Source of the DNA: Synechococcaceae bacterium WB9_2_112
Lineage (GTDB): Bacteria; Cyanobacteriota; Cyanobacteriia; PCC-6307; Cyanobiaceae
Direction of reading: 5' to 3'
NCBI GenBank assembly: GCA_010027605.1
Contig: RGUW01000003.1
Location: forward strand, 1-54,059
Length of the DNA stretch: 54,059 nucleotides
In this document: positions 42,649-51,684 of the stretch, piece by piece
How the letters are laid out: each line of letters begins with the position of its first letter
Numbering within the stretch: position 1 is the stretch's first letter
Position numbers and translations under genes: made by a program
The notes under the pieces: model-generated
What the model saw: only the letters and a program-made list of their open reading frames with translations
The model's database searches: none
What the model was told of the DNA's origin: nothing

Positions 42649-43448
42649 ACGGGCTGTTGGAGTCCCAGTCGGGTGCAGCCCGCCAGACGCTCAGGCGCCA
42701 TCGCCTGTATCGCAGGCTGCTGCTGCTGATGCTGCTGCAGGTGGTGTTCACGGCCCTGCCCTGGAAACTGCACCGGCTGGGCATGGCGATGACAACAGTG
42801 ATGCTGCTCTATCTGTTGACTGAGCTGGGCCGGCTGCTGCCCGCCGGACTGAGAGCCGGCGGTTGGACCAACCGCCTCTATCGCCTCCTGGGCCTGGCCG
42901 GGGTGGCGGCATTGACGAGCTGGTTGCTGGTGCCAGCCACCGTCAACTGGCACGGGCTCCTGCTGGTCGTTCTGATCGTCGTGTTCGTGTTCTGGAGCCT
43001 GCTGCGGCTGCTGCAGTTGTTGCGCCAGGAGCAGGACGTGGTCCGCCCGGTGCTCGCCGGGGCGGTGGCCGGCTACCTGATGCTGGGCATCAGCGGCGGT
43101 CTGGCCCTCAGCGTGCTTGAGACGGTGCAGCCGGGGAGCTTCATCGATGTGGTGTCCCACAAGGCGTTTCACACCCACGAGGGACCTCTGCACCTCGCTC
43201 CGCTCGGACCCGCCTGGGATGTCGACTTCTCGCGGATCAACTACTTCGCTTTCGTCAGTCTCACCACCGTTGGCTACGGCGACATCGTGCCGGTGCGTCG
43301 CTTGGCTCAGATGACCAGCGTGTCACTGAGCGTGGTCGGACCGCTGTATCTGGCCATCGTGATGGGGTTGCTGATCAGTCGTTTCACCGTGCAGACCCAG
43401 GAGGAGGAGGAGGAAGCGGCGGCCAGCGACGACGGGCCCTCCCCCTGA
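42645..43448 (+). CDS. Two-pore-helix K+ channel family protein (TVGYGD)
   Basis: A 267-residue protein with about six hydrophobic segments and a canonical pore loop NYFAFVSLTTVGYGDIVPVRRLAQM (filter at 208-213), followed by the inner helix VSLSVVGPLYLAIVMGLLISRF and an acidic tail EEEEEAAASDDG. It should conduct K+ across a membrane. The domain before the pore (GYLMLGISGGLALSVLETVQPGSF) matches its upstream paralogue. ATG overlaps the upstream stop, indicating coupled translation. Confidence 0.85.
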   Translation: MNGLLESQSGAARQTLRRHRLYRRLLLLMLLQVVFTALPWKLHRLGMAMTTVMLLYLLTELGRLLPAGLRAGGWTNRLYRLLGLAGVAALTSWLLVPATVNWHGLLLVVLIVVFVFWSLLRLLQLLRQEQDVVRPVLAGAVAGYLMLGISGGLALSVLETVQPGSFIDVVSHKAFHTHEGPLHLAPLGPAWDVDFSRINYFAFVSLTTVGYGDIVPVRRLAQMTSVSLSVVGPLYLAIVMGLLISRFTVQTQEEEEEAAASDDGPSP

Positions 43449-43474
43449 GACTGCAATGCATCCATGGGCGGCGC

Positions 43475-44878
43475 TCAGGCGCTGGCCACCGGGGTGGTGT
43501 CTGCAGGAGCTGCCTCGCGCTGCTCGAGCCCGACCTCAACCCCCATGTGCTGGTTGCGGTTGCCGATGATCAGCATCGAATCGCGTTCGCGGGTGCCGAT
43601 CACCCACAGCCACTTGAGCAGCAGGCTCAGGCGGTTTTCCATCTCGGGCATGAACGCCAGGTGGGCCAGTCCCCACACCAGCCAGCCGATCAGGCCGCTC
43701 AGGCGGATCCCTCGCAGGTCGGCGACGGCGTAGAGCGGTCCGACCACAGCCATCGAGCCGAAGTCGGTGAAGCGGAAGGCACGTCTGGGCGTGCCCTCAA
43801 TGCTGGCGAGAATGTCGGCGGCCACCCAGCCGCCCATCTGAACAGCCGGGCCGGCCATGCCCGGCAGCGTTTTGCCATCGGCAGTGTGGCTGTAGGAGCA
43901 GAGATCACCCACCACCCGCACCTCGGGGTGGCCAGGAATTGAAAAGTCGGGCTCCACGATCACGCGGCCGCCTTTGTCGACTTCGCAACCGCTGCTTGCA
44001 GCCAGCACCTTGCCCAGATGGGAGGCCCTGACGCCTGCGGTCCAGCAGACGGTGGCGGCCTCGAGCCGTTGTTGCTCCCCGGTGCTCTTGAGGGTGAGGG
44101 TCACTTCGGTGGCGCTGATCTGCTGCACCCGACCACCCAGCACCAGCTCGACGCCGCTGCGCTGCAGGTAGCTCCCGGCTGCCTCAGACAACGACGGATG
44201 CATGGCCCGCAGCACCCGATCGCCCGGGTCGACGAGCAACACCCGGCAATCCTCGGCGCGCAGTTGCTTGAAGTCACGTTCGATGGCGTGCCGCATCAGG
44301 TCGATCAGAGAACCCGCCAGTTCACAGCCGGTGGGGCCAGCGCCGATCACCGCAACGCTCTGCAGCAGCTTTCTGCGCTGGGGATCCGGGGTCTGTTCGG
44401 CCTCCTCGAGGGCCGAGAGCACCCGCCGCCGGATCTCATTGGCGTGCTCGAGGATCTTCATCGGCGGCGCCAGGGGCCGCCACTCCTCGTGGCCGAAGAA
44501 GCTGCTGCCCGAGCCCGTCGCCAGGATCAGGTGGTCGTAGGCATAACGCCGTTCGTTGAAGACGATCTCCCTGTCGTTGACGTTGATCTCATCGACCTCG
44601 CCGAGAAGCACCTGCACGTTCGGGGCGTTGCCGATCATCTGTCGCAGGGGCGAGGCCACATCGGCCTGGCCGACCAGGCCCGTGGCCACCTGGTACAGGA
44701 GCGGTTGAAACAGGTTGAAGTTGCGCTTGTCGATCAGGGTGACCCGCACCGGTTTGCCGATCAGGCGATGGGTGGCCCGCAAGCCGGCGAAGCCCCCGCC
44801 CACGATCACCACATGGGGCCAGCTGGCCTGGATGGCTGCAGGTGGATCGAGTTCCAGAAAAAACCGCTCTGGCGCCAT
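43475..44878 (-). CDS. ndh: Type II NAD(P)H dehydrogenase (NDH-2)
   Basis: A 467-residue single-subunit flavoprotein: FAD motif HVVIVGGGFAGLRATHRL, NADH motif VAVIGAGPTGCELAGSL, ATVCWTAGVRAS, VRVVGDLCSYSH, and the quinone-site AGPAVQMGGWVAADI. It passes electrons from NAD(P)H to quinone without pumping protons, at the inner face of a membrane. A C-terminal amphipathic/hydrophobic part (IRLSGLIGWLVWGLAHLAFM) gives membrane attachment. With the quinol oxidase at 5-8.6 kb, the window encodes both ends of a minimal quinone-based respiratory chain. It is 70 bases downstream of devA on the same strand. Confidence 0.92.
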   Translation of the reverse strand: MAPERFFLELDPPAAIQASWPHVVIVGGGFAGLRATHRLIGKPVRVTLIDKRNFNLFQPLLYQVATGLVGQADVASPLRQMIGNAPNVQVLLGEVDEINVNDREIVFNERRYAYDHLILATGSGSSFFGHEEWRPLAPPMKILEHANEIRRRVLSALEEAEQTPDPQRRKLLQSVAVIGAGPTGCELAGSLIDLMRHAIERDFKQLRAEDCRVLLVDPGDRVLRAMHPSLSEAAGSYLQRSGVELVLGGRVQQISATEVTLTLKSTGEQQRLEAATVCWTAGVRASHLGKVLAASSGCEVDKGGRVIVEPDFSIPGHPEVRVVGDLCSYSHTADGKTLPGMAGPAVQMGGWVAADILASIEGTPRRAFRFTDFGSMAVVGPLYAVADLRGIRLSGLIGWLVWGLAHLAFMPEMENRLSLLLKWLWVIGTRERDSMLIIGNRNQHMGVEVGLEQREAAPADTTPVASA

Positions 44879-44948
44879 GGTCCTTGAGCTGACGGCCGAA
44901 CCCTATTGCCAATCCCTGCGGTGTGCCATGCCGTGCGACACCCGGTCA

Positions 44949-45680
44949 TCAGACGCCGTTGCCCGGGGCGGTGCCGTGGCTGGCGTCACGGATGCCGGTG
45001 GCCTCACGGAGATGGCCGTCTTCGAGGCTCAGCACCCGATCGGCGATGTCGAGAATCCGGTTGTCGTGGGTCACCAGCAGGATCGTGCTGTTCTGTTCGC
45101 GGGCGAGCTGCTGCATCAGGGTCACGACCTCGCGGCCCGAGCGGCTGTCGAGGGCGGCGGTCGGTTCATCGGCCAGCACCAGCGGTGGGCTGTGCACCAG
45201 GGCCCGCGCCACCGCGACCCGCTGTTTCTGGCCGCCCGACAGCTGATCGGGGTAGCTGTGGATCTGGGGAGCCAGGCCGACCTGCTCCAGCATGGAGGCT
45301 GCGCGGTCGTCCATGGCGGTGCGATCGAGATGGCCCCGCACCTCCAGGGCCATCCGCACGTTCTGCAGCGCGGTCAGGCTGCGGTGCAGGTTGTGGGCCT
45401 GAAAGATGTAGCCATGATCGCGGCGGACCTCACTGAGCTGCCTGTCGCTGCAGCCGATCAGCTCGTGCCCCAGCACCTGCAGGCTGCCGCCTTCGCCATG
45501 GCGCAGGGCGCCGATCAGGGTCAGCAGGGTGGTCTTGCCCGATCCCGACGGGCCGGTCAGCAGCACGATCTCTCCGGCTGCGACCTGCAGGGTGATGTCG
45601 TGCAACACCTGGCGGCGCAGGCTGCCGCTGCCGAAGTGATGGTCGAGCCCCGCAATGCTGATCGCCGCTTTCCTGGCCAT
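44949..45680 (-). CDS. devA: DevA-type ABC transporter ATP-binding protein
   Basis: A 243-residue ATPase of the DevA/LolD-MacB type: Walker A GPSGSGKTT, Q-loop FQAHNL, signature LSGGQKQRVAVARAL, Walker B LVLADEPTAALD and switch TILLVTHDN. It powers the DevBC export complex, which in heterocyst formers exports glycolipids; in unicellular species the substrate is unknown. The start is set at ATG 45680 (MARKAAISI), just after the devC stop; the longer ORF reads through devC. Confidence 0.88.
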   Translation of the reverse strand: MARKAAISIAGLDHHFGSGSLRRQVLHDITLQVAAGEIVLLTGPSGSGKTTLLTLIGALRHGEGGSLQVLGHELIGCSDRQLSEVRRDHGYIFQAHNLHRSLTALQNVRMALEVRGHLDRTAMDDRAASMLEQVGLAPQIHSYPDQLSGGQKQRVAVARALVHSPPLVLADEPTAALDSRSGREVVTLMQQLAREQNSTILLVTHDNRILDIADRVLSLEDGHLREATGIRDASHGTAPGNGV

Positions 45681-45687
45681 GGCGTGC

Positions 45688-46872
45688 TCAGAAGAGCTCG
45701 GCCGGGTCGGCCGCCTGGAGCCGACGGGTGGCGATCGCCCCGGAGGCACCGCACATCAGCACGGTCAGCAGAAAGACCTTGATGGCCCGTTCGCCGGTCA
45801 TGGCGATCGGCAGAAAGGTGGCCTTCGACGCCAGGGCGTAGATGCCGAGCGGCAGCACGAACCCGGGCACAAACCCCAGGCTGGCCAGCACCAGGGCCTG
45901 CTCGAACACCACACCCAGCAGGTAGCGGTTGCGGAACCCCATGGCTCGGAAGGTGGCGTATTCGCCCAGGTGCGAGGCCACATCGGTGGAGAGCACCTGG
46001 TAGACGATCACCACGCCGACAACGAAGGCCATCACGGTGCCCATGCCGAAGATCACGCCCACCGGCGAAGCGCGCCGCCAGTAGGCCTGTTCGAAGGCCA
46101 CATAGCCGCTCTTGGTGAGCACCTTGACATCGGCATCGAGATGGCGGCGCAGGCGCGCGGCGACCAGGTCGGCATCGGCTCCCGGTTGCAGCTGGATCAG
46201 TCCCAGGCTCAGGCTGCCCACGTTGCGGCGCGGAAACTGCCTCAGAAACGTGAGGTCGCTCGCCATCAGGGTGCCATCAGAGCCGAAGCTGGCGCCCAGG
46301 GGAAACAGCCCGGAGATCCGCAGGGTGCGCCGTTCGGCTTCGGTGGTCAGGGTCTCGCCCCGCTCCAGTGCCGCGATGGTCGCTCGGTAGGGGCCGCGCG
46401 CGCCGCGATCGAACAGCACCGTGTCGGCTTGCTTGAGCGTCTGCTGCTGGGCGTTCACCTCGGGGATGTTGAACAGCCGGGCATCGGGATCGAAGCCGAA
46501 CAGTTGGACGGTCGCATCCCTGCGGGTGTCGGGGTTTTTCCAGGTAAGGGTGTTCACGTAGAGACCATGGCCCTCGTTCACGCCCGGCACATCCATGGCC
46601 TGCAGCAGGCGTCGCCGGGGAAAGGTCGAGAGGTTCTGCAGGTTCTGGGCCTTGGGGCTGATCAGCACGATGTCGGCGTTCAGGGCCCGGTGAAAGCGGG
46701 TGTTGGCGTCGTAGATCGAGGCCTGAAACCCCAGTTGGGTGAACATCAGCACATCGGCGAAGGCGATGCCGGCCAGAGCCACCAGCAACCGGCCGCGGTC
46801 ATGGCGCAGCTGCAGCCAGCCCAGGGGGGTGCGCTGACGCAGCCGGTGCAGCGGCCCGGGCCATGGCCTCAT
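45688..46872 (-). CDS. devC: DevC-type ABC transporter permease
   Basis: A 394-residue FtsX/MacB-like permease. It has an N-terminal helix (LLVALAGIAFADVLMFTQLGFQASIYDA), a large periplasmic domain (NADIVLISPKAQNLQNLSTF ...), and three C-terminal helices (VIFGMGTVMAFVVGVVIVYQVL, YATFRAMGFRNRYLLGVVFEQALVLASLGFVPGFVL, AIKVFLLTVLMCGASGAIATRRL). Its start overlaps the devB stop by 4 bases. Confidence 0.88.
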   Translation of the reverse strand: MRPWPGPLHRLRQRTPLGWLQLRHDRGRLLVALAGIAFADVLMFTQLGFQASIYDANTRFHRALNADIVLISPKAQNLQNLSTFPRRRLLQAMDVPGVNEGHGLYVNTLTWKNPDTRRDATVQLFGFDPDARLFNIPEVNAQQQTLKQADTVLFDRGARGPYRATIAALERGETLTTEAERRTLRISGLFPLGASFGSDGTLMASDLTFLRQFPRRNVGSLSLGLIQLQPGADADLVAARLRRHLDADVKVLTKSGYVAFEQAYWRRASPVGVIFGMGTVMAFVVGVVIVYQVLSTDVASHLGEYATFRAMGFRNRYLLGVVFEQALVLASLGFVPGFVLPLGIYALASKATFLPIAMTGERAIKVFLLTVLMCGASGAIATRRLQAADPAELF

Positions 46873-47987
46873 CGTCCGAACACCGCCGTGACCTGCAGGT
46901 TCGACAGGTCGGCGGCCCGGATGCTGCTGGCCTGATCCAGGCGGGCTCGCACCTCGATCACGCGGGTGTCGGTGTTGGCACTGGGGTCGGTGTTGATCAG
47001 CGACTGGCGCCGCACGATCGCGCCGATGCGGTTGACCATGCCATGCAGGGGTGTTGTGAATGCGGTGCTGGTGATGGACACCGGTTGTCCCAGGTGCAGG
47101 CGGTTGCGATCGCTCTGGTAGACCTCGGCCACCAGCTGCATGTGCTCGGTGCGGCCCAGTTCGAGGATGCCCCCTGCTCCGGGTACTTCCCCTGGACGGG
47201 TCAGAACGCTCAACACCCGGCCGTCGATCGGGGCACGCACCAGGGCGTCGTCCCGCTCGGCCGTGGTGCGCTGCAGATGCGAGCGGGCGGCCTGCAGTTC
47301 CCGCTGGGCCTGGGCTTCCTCGAGGCTGATCGCCCCATCGGCGGTGCTGACCCGGGTCTGGAGGCGCTGCAGGCGACTGCGGGCTTCGCTGACCTCGGCC
47401 CGTGCGGTCTCCAGGCTCAGGCTGCGACTGTCGTAGAGCGAGGCTGAGGCGGCGCCGCTGCGGTAGAGCTCCCGGTAGCGGCGTTCTTCAGCGGCGGCCG
47501 TGCGCAGGTTGGCCTCGGCCCGCTGCAGGCGCGCCTGCTGGGTCCGCAATTCACTGCGCTGGGTGGCCGTGGCCACCTGCAGCTGGGTCTGGGCGATGGC
47601 CACCTGGGCCGCGGCCTCATCCACCGCGCGGCTCAGCCGCGGGAGGGAGTCCATCTCTGCCAGAAGCTGGCCCTGGCGCACCGTGTCACCCTCCTCGACC
47701 AACAGGCGCCGGAGCCGCACCTGGGCGCCGGCCATGGCGCCGGCGGGCGGGGCCACGCTGATCACCTCGCCTTCAGGTTCGAGCCGGCCCAGGGCGGTCA
47801 CCGTGGTGATCGGCGCCGCCAGGGCGGCCTGGCGGGCCCGCTCACGCTGCTGGGCCTGCTGGGTGCGGTGCAGCACAAGGCCCCCGCCGATCAGCACCAC
47901 GAGCGTGGCCGCGGCCATGGCCTGACGGCGCTGACGCGTCGTCAGGCTGCGCAGCTGCGCGCCAAGATCCGCCAACCGCGCTGCCAT
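46869..47987 (-). CDS. devB: DevB-type membrane fusion protein
   Basis: A 372-residue HlyD/DevB adaptor: one N-terminal helix (AAATLVVLIGGGLVL), then TVTALGRLEPEGEVISVAPP (the DevB signature), a lipoyl-like hairpin LVEEGDTVRQGQLLAEMDS, a long Ala/Arg/Glu-rich coiled coil at about 120-255, and the returning RAPIDGRVLSVLTRPGE and beta-barrel. It links the DevAC pump to an outer-membrane channel. First gene of devB-C-A. Confidence 0.9.
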   Translation of the reverse strand: MAARLADLGAQLRSLTTRQRRQAMAAATLVVLIGGGLVLHRTQQAQQRERARQAALAAPITTVTALGRLEPEGEVISVAPPAGAMAGAQVRLRRLLVEEGDTVRQGQLLAEMDSLPRLSRAVDEAAAQVAIAQTQLQVATATQRSELRTQQARLQRAEANLRTAAAEERRYRELYRSGAASASLYDSRSLSLETARAEVSEARSRLQRLQTRVSTADGAISLEEAQAQRELQAARSHLQRTTAERDDALVRAPIDGRVLSVLTRPGEVPGAGGILELGRTEHMQLVAEVYQSDRNRLHLGQPVSITSTAFTTPLHGMVNRIGAIVRRQSLINTDPSANTDTRVIEVRARLDQASSIRAADLSNLQVTAVFGR

Positions 47988-47991
47988 GGCA

Positions 47992-48042
47992 GGAACGCTA
48001 GCTCTGATCCCAGGTGCTGCTAGGACAGGGGCGTTGCGTTCC
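47992..48042. repeat. Inverted repeat GGAACGC-N37-GCGTTCC in divergent gap
   Basis: 7-bp perfect arms lie at 47992-47998 and 48036-48042, spanning the gap between the divergent devB and Nif11 genes. The arms flank both presumed promoter regions, so a shared operator is possible. No clear -10/-35 boxes were recognised. Confidence 0.3.
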
Positions 48043-48047
48043 CCGAC

Positions 48048-48314
48048 ATGTCGCTTTCTGCTCTGCGTTCCTTTGCTGCTTCGGTGTCAGCTGATGGACA
48101 GCTGCGCGACAAGCTCCATGCCGCCACCGGTGTCGACGACGTGCTGACCATTGCTGCGGCCCACGGTCACAGCCTCGACAAGACCGTGCTGCTGCGGGAG
48201 CAGGGCAAGGCCCTGGCCACCGCTGAAGACCATCAACTGACGGCGATCAACAGCTGGGGCGATGCCCTGCTGCACGCCTTCGGCAGCAGCGAAGAACTCG
48301 TCGACAAGGCCTGA
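48048..48314 (+). CDS. Nif11-family small protein
   Basis: An 88-residue protein with the Nif11-type layout: LSALRSFAASVSADGQLRDKLHAATGVDDVLTIAAAHGHSLDKTVLL, then a short tail ending ALLHAFGSSEELVDKA. No Cys residues and no double-Gly cleavage motif are seen, so it is probably a stand-alone protein rather than a RiPP precursor. It is divergent from devB and ends 20 bases before the convergent livF stop. It is the second Nif11-type gene in the window. Confidence 0.7.
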   Translation: MSLSALRSFAASVSADGQLRDKLHAATGVDDVLTIAAAHGHSLDKTVLLREQGKALATAEDHQLTAINSWGDALLHAFGSSEELVDKA

Positions 48315-48334
48315 ACGGTGGAGGCGGGCTGTGC

Positions 48335-49051
48335 TCAGCCCCCCAGATAGGCAGCCCTGAGCTGCTCGTCGTCGCGCAAGGCTGAGGCCGGCCCCTCCTG
48401 GGCGACCCTGCCCGAGATCAGCACATAGGCCCGATCGGCAATGGCGAGGGCGGCATTGGCGTTCTGCTCCACCAGCAGCAGTGTCAGTCCCTCGCGGTGA
48501 AGGGCCTTGAGAACCTGCATGACCTCGGCCACCAGTCTGGGGGCCAGACCAAGGCTGGGTTCATCGAGCATCAGCAGGGTTGGCCGACCCATCAGGGCGC
48601 GTGCGATGGCCAGCATCTGCTGCTCTCCTCCAGACAGGGATCCGGCCAGCTGGTGGCGGCGCTCGGCCAACCGCGGGAAGAGGTCGAAACAGCGTTCCAG
48701 ATCGTGGCGGATTCCGGCCTGATCGCGCCTTAGCCAGGCACCCAGCTCCAGGTTGGCGAGCACGCTCTGGCGACTGATGACCCGGCGCCCCTCGGGGCAG
48801 TGGCCGATGCCCAGGCGCACGATGCGATGGGGGGGCACGCCGCCCAGGCTGCCGCCACGCCAGAGAATCTGGCCTTCAGTGGGCACCAGGGCCGAGATCG
48901 CTCTCAGGGTGGAGCTCTTGCCGGCGCCATTGGAGCCCAGCAGGGTCACCAGCTCGCCCTCGTGCACGGTGAGGTCAAGGCCCTGCAGCGCCAGCACGTT
49001 GCCGTAGCGCACCCTGAGTCCCTGCAGTTGCAGCAGCGGGGTCCGGTTCAT
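48335..49051 (-). CDS. livF: Branched-chain/neutral amino-acid ABC transporter ATPase LivF
   Basis: A 238-residue ATPase: Walker A GSNGAGKSS, signature LSGGEQQMLAIARAL, Walker B LLMLDEPSLGLAP and LLLVEQNANAALAIADRAYVL, typical of LivF/NatE. Last gene of the five-gene uptake operon; its ATG overlaps the livG stop (ATGA). It hydrolyses ATP to drive import of hydrophobic or neutral amino acids (or urea in the UrtE branch). Confidence 0.9.
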   Translation of the reverse strand: MNRTPLLQLQGLRVRYGNVLALQGLDLTVHEGELVTLLGSNGAGKSSTLRAISALVPTEGQILWRGGSLGGVPPHRIVRLGIGHCPEGRRVISRQSVLANLELGAWLRRDQAGIRHDLERCFDLFPRLAERRHQLAGSLSGGEQQMLAIARALMGRPTLLMLDEPSLGLAPRLVAEVMQVLKALHREGLTLLLVEQNANAALAIADRAYVLISGRVAQEGPASALRDDEQLRAAYLGG

Positions 49052-49833
49052 GGGGTCTCACCGCTCGCATCGCCGCCCAGGTAGGCCGCGATCACCCTGG
49101 GGTCGCGGCGTACGACGTTTGGACTGCCCAGAGCGATGCGTACACCGAAATCGAGCACGGCCATGCGGTCGCACAGGCGCATCAGCAGCGGCACGTGGTG
49201 CTCAATGATCATCACGGTGAGCCGGTGGCGCTGGCGCAGCTCCTGAATCAACGCGCACAACCCCTCCTTCTCGGCGGGATTGAGTCCGGCGGCGGGCTCA
49301 TCGAGCAGCAGCAGGGCCGGGTCGGTGCCCAGGGCCCGCGCCATTTCCAGGCGTCGGCGATCGCCATAGGCCAGGGTCCCCGCCTGGCGATCGGCCAGGG
49401 CCGAGAGCCCCAGCTCTTCCAGCAGCTGCCAGGCCGCTTCGCGGCGTTGCCGTTCGGCCTGGCGGTGGCGTGCGGTGCAGAGCAGACCATCGATGCTGCT
49501 GCTGCGGCTGTGGCGCTCGAGCGCCACCAGCAGGTTGTCGAGCACCGAGAGATCATCGAACAGCCGCAGGTTCTGAAAGGTGCGGGCCAGCCCCAGCCGG
49601 TTGCGGCGATGGGGGGGCAGGTCGGTGATCGCTGCACCGCGCCAGATCACGCTGCCTGAGCTGGGTGGCGTGAGGCCCGACACCAGGTTGAACAGGGTGG
49701 TCTTGCCGGCGCCATTGGGGCCGATCAGGCCGAAGATCTCTCCCGAGGCGACGCTGAAGCTGACGCCATCGAGGGCCATCAGTCCGCCGAAGCGACAGCT
49801 CAGGTCGCGCACCTCGAGCAGAGCGGTGCTCAT
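49048..49833 (-). CDS. livG: Branched-chain/neutral amino-acid ABC transporter ATPase LivG
   Basis: A 261-residue ATPase: Walker A GPNGAGKTT, LGLARTFQNLRLFDDLSVLDNLLVA (LivG-specific Q-loop block), LAYGDRRRLEMARAL as signature, Walker B LLLLDEPAAGLNPAE, and VMIIEHHVPLLMRLCDRMAVLDFG. It pairs with LivF. Coupled by 4-base overlaps to livM upstream and livF downstream. Confidence 0.92.
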   Translation of the reverse strand: MSTALLEVRDLSCRFGGLMALDGVSFSVASGEIFGLIGPNGAGKTTLFNLVSGLTPPSSGSVIWRGAAITDLPPHRRNRLGLARTFQNLRLFDDLSVLDNLLVALERHSRSSSIDGLLCTARHRQAERQRREAAWQLLEELGLSALADRQAGTLAYGDRRRLEMARALGTDPALLLLDEPAAGLNPAEKEGLCALIQELRQRHRLTVMIIEHHVPLLMRLCDRMAVLDFGVRIALGSPNVVRRDPRVIAAYLGGDASGETP

Positions 49834-50729
49834 GGCTTCTGCTCCCGGGTGGGAGAGCCCCAGCGGCCCAGCCGCTCCAACAGTTCGGGGGAGACCAGTC
49901 CGCGTGGCGCCAGCACCGGTCCCAGCACGATCACCAGCCCAAAGAGCACCAGGCGCACATCACCCACGGGCCGCAGCAACTCCGGCAGGGCCGTCAGCAG
50001 CAGTCCGCCCACCACAGGCCCCAGCCAGGCGCGTGAGCCGCCCAGGATCACGAAGGCCAGCGTGGTGATGCTCACATCAAAGCTTCCCTGGCGGGCATTC
50101 CAGGTGTTGAGAAAGTGGGCTGCCAGGGCGCCACTCGTGCCGGCCACCACGGCGCTGAGCACGAAGGCGGTGAGCTTCACCCGGGTGGTGTCGATGCCCA
50201 TGCAGCCGGCCGCGAGTTCGTCATCGCGAATGGCGGCCATGGCACGGCCCAGGGGCATCGTGTCCAGCCGCTGGCAGATCCAGCCCGTCAGGACCAGCAG
50301 GATCAGGGCGGTCAGCAGGTAGCCGCTGGCATCGGTAAAGGGTTGGGGGATCGAGAAGATGCCGATCGCACCGCCGGTGAACGGCAGGTTGAGGATCGCG
50401 ACCCGCACGATCTCCACCAGGGCGATGGTGGCGATCGCCAGGTAGATGCCGCGCAGACGCAGCACCAGCCGGCCCACCAGCAGGGCCAGAGTCCCGGCAA
50501 GCGCCCCGCCGAGCACCAGTTCGAGCAGCAGCGACAGCACCGGAAAGCCACCGGCGGCCGTGGCCCCCAGGACGCTCCAGCGGGTCGACAGCAGGGCCGC
50601 CAGGGTGCCTCCCACGGCGTAGAACGCCGGGGTGGCCAGCGAGAGCTGGCCCGCCGCCAGCGGCAGATACACCGAGAGACCCAGCAGGGCGCCCAGCAGC
50701 ATCTGCACCAGCAGGCCGTTGTCGATCAC
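49830..50729 (-). CDS. livM: Branched-chain/neutral amino-acid ABC transporter permease LivM
   Basis: A 299-residue permease of about eight helices. It carries the LivM loop AAIRDDELAAGCMGIDTTRVKLTAFVLSA, with GTSGALAAHFLNTWNARQGSFDVSI and GGSRAWLGPVVGG. The start is GTG 50729, supported by GAGGAG nine bases upstream; the longer ORF call has a Cys/Arg-rich stretch antisense in character. Forms the channel with LivH. Confidence 0.9.
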   Translation of the reverse strand: MIDNGLLVQMLLGALLGLSVYLPLAAGQLSLATPAFYAVGGTLAALLSTRWSVLGATAAGGFPVLSLLLELVLGGALAGTLALLVGRLVLRLRGIYLAIATIALVEIVRVAILNLPFTGGAIGIFSIPQPFTDASGYLLTALILLVLTGWICQRLDTMPLGRAMAAIRDDELAAGCMGIDTTRVKLTAFVLSAVVAGTSGALAAHFLNTWNARQGSFDVSITTLAFVILGGSRAWLGPVVGGLLLTALPELLRPVGDVRLVLFGLVIVLGPVLAPRGLVSPELLERLGRWGSPTREQKP

Positions 50730-50742
50730 AGCGCCCCGCTCC

Positions 50743-51684
50743 TCATACCTTGTCGACCGTGCGGCGGCCGAGCAGGCCGCTGGGTCGCAGCAGCAGCACG
50801 GCGAACAGGATCGCGAAGGCCAGGGCATCCCGCCAACCGGAGGCCTCCGCGGGGACCAGCGCTTCGGCCAGCCCCATCAGCAGGCCCCCGGCGATGGCGC
50901 CGGGCACGCTGCCCAGCCCCCCCAGCACCAGCACCGCCAATCCCTTGAGGCCATAGCCGATGCCGAAGTAGGGCCCAGGCAGGCTCACGCTCATGCCGAT
51001 CAGGCTGCCGCCGAGGCCCGCCAGGGCTCCGCTCAGAACGAAGGCGAGGCGCACCATCGCGTCGCTGTTGATGCCCAGCAGCTGGGCTGTGGTGGCGTCT
51101 TCGGCCACGGCGCGCAGGGCCTGGCCGCCACGGCTGCGCTCCAGCCAGAGGCTGAGGCCCACCACGGCCGCGCTGCAGACCAGCAGCAGCAGCAGCTGGA
51201 TCGTGCGGATGCGGGCGCCGCCGATCATCAGCACCTCGGGCAGGCCGGCCAGAGCCCCGGATTCCTGCGGGAACGCGTAGCCCTCGGCCCCCATCAGGAT
51301 CTGCAGCAGGTTCACCAGCACCACGCCGGCACCAAGGCTGGTGATCAGAGCCAGCAGGGGTTCGGCGCCGCGGCGGCGCAGCGGGGCAAAGGCCACCCGC
51401 TCCACCAGCAGAGCGACCAGACCCGAGCCCGCCGCAGCGAGCAGCAGTGCCAGCCAGAACGGCAGGCCGGCCGGCAGCCCCCAGCCGGGCAGTGCACCGT
51501 TGACGCCGATCCGGCCGCCCATCAGCAGATAGGTGAGATAGCCCCCTAGGGAGAACAGCGCACCCTGGGCGAAGTTGATCACCCCCAGCACCGAGAACAC
51601 CAGGGTGTAGCCCAGGGCCACCAGGGCATACACCCCCCCGCTGGCGGCGCCGTTGAGCAGGGTCTGCAGCAGCGCTTCGATCAC
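50743..51684 (-). CDS. livH: Branched-chain/neutral amino-acid ABC transporter permease LivH
   Basis: A 313-residue permease: LLNGAASGGVYALVALGYTLVFSVLGVINFAQGALFSLGGY is the LivH N-terminal signature, and LRAVAEDATTAQLLGINSDAMVRLAFVLSGALAGLGG is the ATPase-contact loop. GTG start overlapping the substrate-binding-protein stop (GTGA). It is 13 bases upstream of livM. Confidence 0.92.
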   Translation of the reverse strand: MIEALLQTLLNGAASGGVYALVALGYTLVFSVLGVINFAQGALFSLGGYLTYLLMGGRIGVNGALPGWGLPAGLPFWLALLLAAAGSGLVALLVERVAFAPLRRRGAEPLLALITSLGAGVVLVNLLQILMGAEGYAFPQESGALAGLPEVLMIGGARIRTIQLLLLLVCSAAVVGLSLWLERSRGGQALRAVAEDATTAQLLGINSDAMVRLAFVLSGALAGLGGSLIGMSVSLPGPYFGIGYGLKGLAVLVLGGLGSVPGAIAGGLLMGLAEALVPAEASGWRDALAFAILFAVLLLRPSGLLGRRTVDKV

